Origin: JAKSSE01 sp045597645 | Lineage (GTDB): Bacteria > Bacillota > Clostridia > Lachnospirales > Lachnospiraceae | Reading direction: 5' to 3' | Length of the DNA stretch: 20,244 nt | Assembly: GCA_045597645.1 (NCBI GenBank) | Contig: JAZLKM010000024.1 | Span: 1 to 20,244 of the forward strand | Notes under the pieces: generated by a model | The model's database searches: none | Told to the model about the DNA's origin: nothing | What the model saw: only the letters and a program-made list of their open reading frames with translations | Position numbers and translations under genes: made by a program | Shown: piece by piece, positions 15,594-20,244 of the stretch | Layout of the letters: every line of letters begins with the position of its first letter | Position numbering within the stretch: position 1 is the stretch's first letter

Positions 15594-17216
15594 TTATACT
15601 CCCTCTCTTACCTTTTTTGCATCGTATTCTTTCTCTTCTGTATCATAGTATTTTGTCTTGAAGTCTTTGCCGAATATTTCTAGTCCCTCTTTCATAAATG
15701 CCGCTCTAACTTCCGAGTATCGGCTACATTTACCTTTTATACCATCAAAAAGTTCATCTCTTCTTGTTCTTGCCACATCTTCAAACAGATACATAAGTAC
15801 CTTTTCACAGAAGACCGAAAGGAATTCATCATTTTCGGTTGCAGTTGAAATAACATCACTTGTATCTAATGTGTACTGATCACATTTAACAAAAAATGGT
15901 CCCATGAGCTTATCCTCATGAGCACGGATGTCATCCGTATCTGATGAAAGCTTGGCGTTAATTGCTCTTCTTAAAACATTCCATCTAATTACATCTCCAT
16001 TAAGCGTAAAGCGCAATTTGATATTTTCAACCTTTGTTCCAGTAGAATCCTCTGTAATCTCATCATCATCAATTCCAATGTAATTAAAATTCCATCTACG
16101 CTTAAATGCGGTATCCATAGGAAATACACCCTGGTCAGCACTGTTCATTGTAGCCCAAATAAACATATTATTAGGTATTTTTAGCTCTGAATATTCCGTT
16201 GCTGAACCACCAAAAACATCCGCTAAATAGTTTCTAACATCTTCACTTGCATTTATAGAATATTCACTTTTACCTGAAGAATCCCTATCCAACAATTGAA
16301 ACATATCGCCAAATACAGCTGCCGCTTTTGCACGGTTAATTTCTTCAATGATTAGATAGAACTTTTCAGGAGAATTACTCATACCACTTTTTAAAGCATT
16401 TACCAATATTCTCATAAATGGTCCAGGAACAAACTTGTATGTTATGGTTCCCCCTACGTCAATTGGTTTATAAGTTCCAACAAACTGAGAGTATGAGTAA
16501 TCCGCAAAGAATGTTACTCTCTCATAATGTGATGCAGGGCATTTTAATTTATCAAGTTTGGTTTTAAAACCATAGCTCTTACCAGTTCCTGGTGCGCCAA
16601 AAGATATAAGGTTTCTTTTATTGGTATCAGAGATAGGTGAATAATTAAATGTTTTTTTAGATATAATGAAATAAGGACGCAAATCAAAAATATTAAAATA
16701 ATTTTTTAAATAATCAGTTAAAAATGTTGCACCATTTTTAATCCTAATGAATGAAGCCTGAAATATTCCACAAGTATGGTTATCTTTATCACATCTAATA
16801 TAATCTTGAGTTCCATTTGAAGCCGTATATGTATCAAGCCACTCATACAAACTTCTAATATCCATGCGTCCTGACATATCTGTCATATCTGTTTCAAGTG
16901 AAACTATATAATCCTCCAATGAAATATTAGACATATAGGTAACATAAGTAGATGCTTTGCTATAAATTGTAAGGCAAAAAAATCTCTTTTTTTCGGCACG
17001 CGCGGTTTTAAAGGCCTCAACAGCTTTGTCGGCAAAAACCCTAATTTGAGGCTTTGCTCGATCGGTACCTGTAATAGATATATCTGCATACGATACTATT
17101 ACCTTTTCTCCAGAAGGGAGTGTGATTTCATCCATATTTATACTTGATTTTTTTACGGTTCTCGAATAACCAATTTGGTTATCAATATAATCTCTGATAA
17201 TGTCTGTTGAATTCAT
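15594..17216 (-). CDS. McrB-like AAA+ GTPase, restriction subunit
   Basis: Motor and recognition subunit of a McrBC/LlaJI-type restriction complex. The 540 residues have an N-terminal region of about 195 residues that I cannot assign, probably the DNA-recognition part. An AAA+ domain of the McrB branch follows: Walker A GAPGTGKS at 207-214, FVGTYKPID and KFVPGPFMRIL near 245-271, Walker B FYLIIEEINRAK at 286-297 (Glu291, Glu292), then ATMNSADQ at 355-362. McrB-type GTPases have MNTADR at this place; here Arg is replaced by Gln. FKRRWNF (371-377) holds the arginine-finger candidates. A GGAGG site lies 9 nt before the ATG, 20 nt after the methyltransferase stop. Confidence 0.9.
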   Translation of the reverse strand: MNSTDIIRDYIDNQIGYSRTVKKSSINMDEITLPSGEKVIVSYADISITGTDRAKPQIRVFADKAVEAFKTARAEKKRFFCLTIYSKASTYVTYMSNISLEDYIVSLETDMTDMSGRMDIRSLYEWLDTYTASNGTQDYIRCDKDNHTCGIFQASFIRIKNGATFLTDYLKNYFNIFDLRPYFIISKKTFNYSPISDTNKRNLISFGAPGTGKSYGFKTKLDKLKCPASHYERVTFFADYSYSQFVGTYKPIDVGGTITYKFVPGPFMRILVNALKSGMSNSPEKFYLIIEEINRAKAAAVFGDMFQLLDRDSSGKSEYSINASEDVRNYLADVFGGSATEYSELKIPNNMFIWATMNSADQGVFPMDTAFKRRWNFNYIGIDDDEITEDSTGTKVENIKLRFTLNGDVIRWNVLRRAINAKLSSDTDDIRAHEDKLMGPFFVKCDQYTLDTSDVISTATENDEFLSVFCEKVLMYLFEDVARTRRDELFDGIKGKCSRYSEVRAAFMKEGLEIFGKDFKTKYYDTEEKEYDAKKVREGV

Positions 17217-17236
17217 AGTAACAAACCTCCGTTAAT

Positions 17237-18082
17237 CTAATAATTAGTAACTACTATATGCGTAGCGTCGGTATCGAAACGATTTCTTATATTAACAGAA
17301 TATCTAACAGGGTATTCTGCAACGATATGACCTTGATACAGTTCCTCTGTTAATGGCGTTCTTCCGATAACCATAAGGACTCTACAATTTGAATTTTGTA
17401 TTGCTGCTGCTAGTCTGCGATGTTCCTCTTCATCAAAATTAATAGTCATGTTTCCATAATCATGGAATACACAGTCATACGGCGGATCCAAAAACATAAA
17501 ATCATTAGGTTGAGCAAGAGCAAAAACTTCTTCAAAATCTAAATGCAAAATCTGAGCGTTTTGTAAAAGATTACTGTGTTCTTGCGTAATTGTGTCAACT
17601 CTAAAGTGTTTGTATCTTCCAAAAGGAACATTATATTGACCTTGAGCATTATAGCGTATCATCCCAGAATAAGCTGTCTTATTTATAAAATAGTATAATG
17701 TTGCATCTAAGAATTGGGATGGTATTACTCCGTTGTACATATCTCTTAGTTGATAGTATAGAGGTTCATTATTATTGGGAACTTTTTCATCTGGATGTAA
17801 CTCTTTTAATCGAGCATATTCAGTTTCATTAGCCTCATATATATCATGCAACTGATTTAATTCAGTCATTAAAAGCGGATACTGATTTGCTACCTGATTA
17901 TAGAAAGTTATAAGTGGTTCATTAATATCATTGATTAATGCATGCGCTGGTGATATCTCAAAAAATACTGCACCGCCGCCAAAAAAAGGCTCTATATATG
18001 TTTCGTAGTTTTGAGGTATTAAATTCCTAAAGTTAGGTATTTCCCTTCTTTTTCCACCTCTATATTTTAATAATGGTTGCAT
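17237..18082 (-). CDS. dam: Dam-family DNA N6-adenine methyltransferase
   Basis: Methylates adenine in a specific DNA site and probably protects host DNA from the adjoining McrB-like nuclease complex. The motif order is that of the Dam (alpha) class: LLKYRGGKR (residues 4-12), the SAM-binding EPFFGGGAVFF (31-41), NDINEPLI (51-58), a target-recognition region of roughly 90 residues, and the catalytic DPPY at 199-202. I chose the second of two adjacent ATGs (18082) because GGAGG lies 5 nt before it, giving 281 residues; the ATG at 18085 is almost as good, and the in-frame TTG at 18094 is unlikely. The recognition sequence cannot be read from this. LlaJI itself uses cytosine methyltransferases, so this pairing differs from that archetype. 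Confidence 0.93.
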   Translation of the reverse strand: MQPLLKYRGGKRREIPNFRNLIPQNYETYIEPFFGGGAVFFEISPAHALINDINEPLITFYNQVANQYPLLMTELNQLHDIYEANETEYARLKELHPDEKVPNNNEPLYYQLRDMYNGVIPSQFLDATLYYFINKTAYSGMIRYNAQGQYNVPFGRYKHFRVDTITQEHSNLLQNAQILHLDFEEVFALAQPNDFMFLDPPYDCVFHDYGNMTINFDEEEHRRLAAAIQNSNCRVLMVIGRTPLTEELYQGHIVAEYPVRYSVNIRNRFDTDATHIVVTNY

Positions 18083-18097
18083 CATATCCTCCAATCA

Positions 18098-18109
18098 ACC
18101 CCAGGGGGT
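18098..18109. promoter_or_regulatory. Palindromic G/C run before the methyltransferase gene
   Basis: ACCCC and GGGGT arms flank 2 bases, 10-20 nt before the methyltransferase ribosome binding site. The same gap holds GAACCGCCGTTC (18141-18152 region) and a second G-run at 18182-18187. These stand out in an AT-rich setting and could be operator sites for the upstream XRE regulator (inference). Confidence 0.25.
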
Positions 18110-18187
18110 AGTTTTATCTCTATAATATATTTACTGCAGAACCGCCGTTCCCCAGCGTGCGTAAAATCGCAAAATGCAATAGGGGGG

Positions 18188-18604
18188 TTATGATCGGAAA
18201 GTGACCATAATATCTATTCCACTTACATCCTCAGATGTTCCCTGATTCCTGCACCTTTCGGCTTCCGTTTTTATCAAATAATCCACAGTTTGCTTGCCAT
18301 AATCATCTATTGAAAGATAGAGTTTAATGAGATCCATCAGTTCATCCTCTGTCGACCATTTCCCTAATTTTTCAATAGCTTCCGCTGATAGTGTAGCAGA
18401 AGAATCATCATCCGATTGTCCTAATATGTAATCTGTCCGAACATCAAACAACTCCGACAGTGTGCATAGAGTTTCAAAATCAGGCTTCCTTTTGCCTACT
18501 TCCCACATAGCGATAGTGCCTTTGGAAACTCCTAATTTTTCTGCCAACGTGACTTGTGTATATCCATTTTTCTTACGTAATTCTTTTAATCGTGTTCCAA
18601 ACAT
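18188..18604 (-). CDS. XRE-family transcriptional regulator
   Basis: DNA-binding regulator with an N-terminal helix-turn-helix. Residues 2-58 (FGTRLKELRKKNGYTQVTLA, then KLGVSKGTIAMWEVGKRKPD) are a classic XRE domain, followed by LSELFDVRTDYILG, and then an 80-residue charged C-terminal part (ELMDLIKLYLSIDDYGKQTV) that may mediate dimerisation. I chose the ATG at 18604 (138 residues) because AGGAG lies 7 nt upstream; a longer version would start at a TTG. It lies directly upstream of the methyltransferase on the same strand (gap about 100 nt). It is therefore a candidate controller of the restriction cassette, analogous in place to the C proteins of restriction systems but longer. It could also be an unrelated phage-type repressor. 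Confidence 0.9.
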   Translation of the reverse strand: MFGTRLKELRKKNGYTQVTLAEKLGVSKGTIAMWEVGKRKPDFETLCTLSELFDVRTDYILGQSDDDSSATLSAEAIEKLGKWSTEDELMDLIKLYLSIDDYGKQTVDYLIKTEAERCRNQGTSEDVSGIDIMVTFRS

Positions 18605-18640
18605 GTCATTTCTCCTATAATCACACAAAAAACTAAATTT

Positions 18641-18692
18641 ATATTAGCACAAAAGGTGAGAAAAGAAAACCGCTTTTTGCACAATTATACCA
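18641..18692 (-). promoter_or_regulatory. Two candidate XRE promoters with a repeated GCACAA operator candidate
   Basis: On the minus strand TGGTATAAT (18684-18692) is a perfect extended -10, and TGCTAATAT (18641-18649) is a second, weaker one. Each overlaps or abuts a GCACAA repeat (plus-strand 18647-18652 and 18679-18684), spaced 32 bp apart, about three helical turns. This layout suits autoregulation by the XRE protein, which is inference. Confidence 0.4.
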
Positions 18693-18821
18693 TTTTCTAC
18701 AACATTATGTGAGATTTTATATTGACTTCTATAACGTGTAGATGGTCATAGAGTGCAGAAAATCAAAATCATCTGGAATTGTATCGGTGAATTTCAGACA
18801 CCGACATCACATCAATAAAAA

Positions 18822-18859
18822 CGGCATAGTCCAGTAATCGTAATCACTAAACTATGCCG
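18822..18859. terminator. Hairpin with 9-bp stem, possible terminator
   Basis: CGGCATAGT (18822-18830) pairs with ACTATGCCG (18851-18859) across a 20-nt loop; A-rich and T-rich flanks extend it slightly. It could act in either direction and is a second, backup terminator after the metallophosphoesterase. Confidence 0.5.
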
Positions 18860-18875
18860 ATTTTCTTAAAGATAT

Positions 18876-18910
18876 AAAATCCCTAATTTGTACCGCCAAT
18901 GGGGGATTTT
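18876..18910 (-). terminator. Terminator of the metallophosphoesterase gene
   Basis: AAAATCCC (18876-18883) pairs with GGGATTTT (18903-18910), with a 19-nt loop, 49 nt past the stop codon on the minus strand. The downstream side reads TTTTATATC. Confidence 0.7.
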
Positions 18911-18958
18911 CTTTGCAATCTTATTTATGTTAGCATTCACTTTTACATATCTTACAAC

Positions 18959-19558
18959 TCATTTTCCAAGAAGCTCTCCCAAGCTCCGTGGTGTATAGTC
19001 CATATACTCCTTCATACAGCCCACATTAATCGCTCTTACCTTCGGTTCATGCTCCTTAATTATGGTTTCATCTGCATTCATAGCAGCGATACATTTCTGG
19101 AAAAACTTATCCTCAGCAGTATTATGGGTATGACCATACAAAAGTATTGCACCCTTGTGCTGCCCATTCCACATCAAAATCGGGTAGTGACTTAAGACCA
19201 GCTTATATGTTATACCATCATGAGTCTCATAGATTTCCTTATAGTCACATATCTCCTGGAAAAGCTCACGATACCGGTTATTGATAACATCATCGTGATT
19301 TCCCATAATCAGCACCTTTTGGCCACATAGCTGTGACACAAAAGATATAAGTGCCGCCTTATTTGCCCTGGTCGAGCGCATTGCAATATCACCCAGGATA
19401 TATACCCTGTCATGTTCAGTCACTCTGCTATTCCAGCGCTCCTTTATGTCGTCATGCATCTCCTCAAGGCTTTTATACGGCCTGCCGTCATAGTTAGCCC
19501 CGCCGTTATCTATCTGATCCTCACAAAACAAATGCAAATCACTAATATAGTAGTTCAT
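18959..19558 (-). CDS. Calcineurin-like metallophosphoesterase
   Basis: Predicted two-metal phosphoesterase, cytoplasmic, of unknown substrate. The 199-residue protein carries all the blocks of the superfamily in order: SDLHLF with Asp7 and His9, LGDIAM with Asp57, MGNHDD with Asn87 and His88, LSHYP with His124, and YGHTHN with His143 and His145. No signal peptide or membrane segment is seen. The ATG at 19558 follows a GAGGGG ribosome binding site at short spacing. A hairpin lies about 20 nt upstream in the leader. It may be co-transcribed with the genes to its right. Family members act on phosphodiesters or nucleotides, but nothing here decides between them. Confidence 0.92.
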   Translation of the reverse strand: MNYYISDLHLFCEDQIDNGGANYDGRPYKSLEEMHDDIKERWNSRVTEHDRVYILGDIAMRSTRANKAALISFVSQLCGQKVLIMGNHDDVINNRYRELFQEICDYKEIYETHDGITYKLVLSHYPILMWNGQHKGAILLYGHTHNTAEDKFFQKCIAAMNADETIIKEHEPKVRAINVGCMKEYMDYTPRSLGELLGK

Positions 19559-19580
19559 TTCCCCTCACATATTAGAAAAT

Positions 19581-19604
19581 ATCCCTCGACCTTAGTCAAG
19601 GGAT
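19581..19604 (-). terminator. Leader hairpin before the metallophosphoesterase, terminator-like
   Basis: ATCCCT and AGGGAT arms enclose an inner GAC/GTC stem, and on the minus strand the hairpin is followed by ATTTTCT. It is only 22 nt before the start codon, so if it terminates it would act as an attenuator on readthrough from the genes to the right. Confidence 0.4.
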
Positions 19605-19676
19605 GCTCAAATCATTATGTCCGTATTTCACAACACCATAACACATTCAATAGTCACCGCGGTAGCCAAAAGACAG

Positions 19677-19802
19677 TCACTCAAGTCTACGCCAAACAGT
19701 CATTGCTATGCACGCTAAAGCGAGCACATAAATCATCATTTGAAGCAAAACATCAACAATTTTGCTACTCATTATTTTGTTGTATTCATCTTTAAATTGC
19801 AT
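19677..19802 (-). CDS. Possible 41-residue single-pass membrane protein
   Basis: A small reading frame from the ATG at 19802 to TGA at 19677. It begins MQFKDEYNKIMSSK, continues with a hydrophobic stretch of about 23 residues (IVDVLLQMMIYVLALACIAM, then TVW), and ends RRLE, the charge pattern of a small membrane protein. A GGGGA ribosome binding site lies 5 nt upstream, and the start is 21 nt after the stop of the large membrane protein gene, so the two look like an operon. I recognise no family. It could be a chance reading frame in AT-rich DNA; the joint presence of spacing, binding site and a membrane segment argues otherwise. Confidence 0.45.
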   Translation of the reverse strand: MQFKDEYNKIMSSKIVDVLLQMMIYVLALACIAMTVWRRLE

Positions 19803-19823
19803 ACAATCCCCAATAATAAACTG

Positions 19824-20244
19824 TTAAATCAGAAAGTCCACAAAAATATCTACGAGATCTGAAATGTAGCTAAGCGTTCCAAGCGCAATCATGATAGTGA
19901 GAATTATGTTCTTTCTATTTCTATTTTCTATTTTCCACCATAGCCCCACCGTAATCATCAGTAGTGCCATATTGAGCAACAGATACGCCCTGTCTCCTGA
20001 CGCAAATATTGTGGGCGAAAATCCCAACATGTAGTGAGAAGCGAACCCCAGGCAAGTACCTGCACCAAAAATCAGCACCTCAACTTCTTTCTTATCGGCG
20101 TAGATAATATAGAACGCATAGAGGGCTGTCGCGATAGCTATGATATATATCACATATGCTATAACGCCGGTGTAGCTGCCCTTTTCCAGTGTTCCCGTCT
20201 GGCTTAAAGTCAGCGTCAGATACTTCGCCATTGGGAAAATCTGA
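19824..20244 (-). CDS. Polytopic membrane protein, C-terminal part (5' end beyond window)
   Basis: The visible ~140 residues contain four or five membrane segments (TGVIAYVIYIIAIATALYAF, then VEVLIFGAGTCLGFASHYML, AYLLLNMALLMITVGLWW and IILTIMIALGTLSYISDLVD). The frame is open to the right edge. An internal ATG at 20231 exists but has no ribosome binding site (the upstream sequence is TTTTCCCA), so I treat this as the end of a larger protein. The GFSPTIFASGDRAYLLLNMA stretch recalls the C-terminal part of large Lachnospiraceae membrane proteins of the DUF6056/glycosyltransferase-like kind, but that is a weak memory-based match. The product could be involved in surface polysaccharides; this is not shown. 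Confidence 0.6.
   Translation of the reverse strand, partial: QIFPMAKYLTLTLSQTGTLEKGSYTGVIAYVIYIIAIATALYAFYIIYADKKEVEVLIFGAGTCLGFASHYMLGFSPTIFASGDRAYLLLNMALLMITVGLWWKIENRNRKNIILTIMIALGTLSYISDLVDIFVDFLI

Larger units (their letters stand above)
18605..18958. other. Intergenic region between the XRE regulator and the metallophosphoesterase
   Basis: This 354-nt stretch holds no gene I can support. Its right part has two hairpins that close the metallophosphoesterase transcript, and its left part has the XRE promoter candidates. In between (about 18700-18780) I see only AT-rich sequence and a small CGGTG/CACCG hairpin at 18785-18803. Confidence 0.6.

Noticed and set aside
18742..18837. A 31-residue plus-strand reading frame
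   Set aside because: There is no ribosome binding site and it ends inside a hairpin; it looks like chance.
12640..18960. Integrase, transposase, attachment repeats or a CRISPR array around the defence cassette
   Set aside because: I looked for long reading frames with recombinase motifs and for repeated spacers and found none; repeats flanking the block were not evident by eye.
19412..19795. A 127-residue plus-strand reading frame
   Set aside because: It is antisense to the 5' end of the metallophosphoesterase and to the small membrane protein candidate, and reads as low-complexity hydrophilic sequence with no motif.

Overview
The window looks like chromosomal DNA of a Firmicutes bacterium, most likely a Lachnospiraceae member (Butyrivibrio/Pseudobutyrivibrio/Roseburia type). 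This rests on protein character: a GlgC/GlgD pair, an aldo/keto reductase with a ferredoxin-like tail, and a YczE-type membrane protein. It also rests on strong GGAGG ribosome binding sites. No database search was possible, so the genus is inference.

Left third (1-7835, all minus strand): an F1Fo ATP synthase operon, read right to left as a (atpB), c (atpE), b (atpF), alpha (atpA), gamma (atpG), beta (atpD), epsilon (atpC), then an M3 oligoendopeptidase that overlaps atpC by 4 nt and runs off the left edge. There is no separate delta gene. Instead the first ~70 residues of alpha read as the C-terminal, stalk-binding domain of delta, while the delta N-terminal domain is absent. The c subunit carries a signal-peptide-like N-terminus and gamma ends in an extra Arg/Lys tail. 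This remodelled stator is the most striking observation in the window.

Middle (7836-12717, mainly plus strand): a divergent promoter region, then glgC-glgD (glycogen synthesis, 4-nt overlap), a run of five stem-loops ending in a terminator, an aldo/keto reductase with C-terminal Fe-S cysteines, and a YczE/YitT-like membrane protein, the last two each closed by a terminator.

Right-middle (12786-18910): a visibly more AT-rich defence cassette. On the minus strand, in transcription order: an XRE-family regulator, a Dam-type N6-adenine methyltransferase, a McrB-like AAA+ GTPase, a LlaJI-type PD-(D/E)XK nuclease and a RhuM-family protein. A SymE-like toxin gene converges on it, and one strong hairpin serves both ends. 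The methyltransferase would protect self DNA. The AAA+ motor and nuclease form the restriction complex. RhuM and SymE are families often found beside restriction systems.

Right end (18911-20244, minus strand): a metallophosphoesterase, a possible 41-residue single-pass membrane protein, and the C-terminus of a polytopic membrane protein that is cut by the window edge. I saw no tRNA, rRNA, CRISPR array, transposase or integrase.
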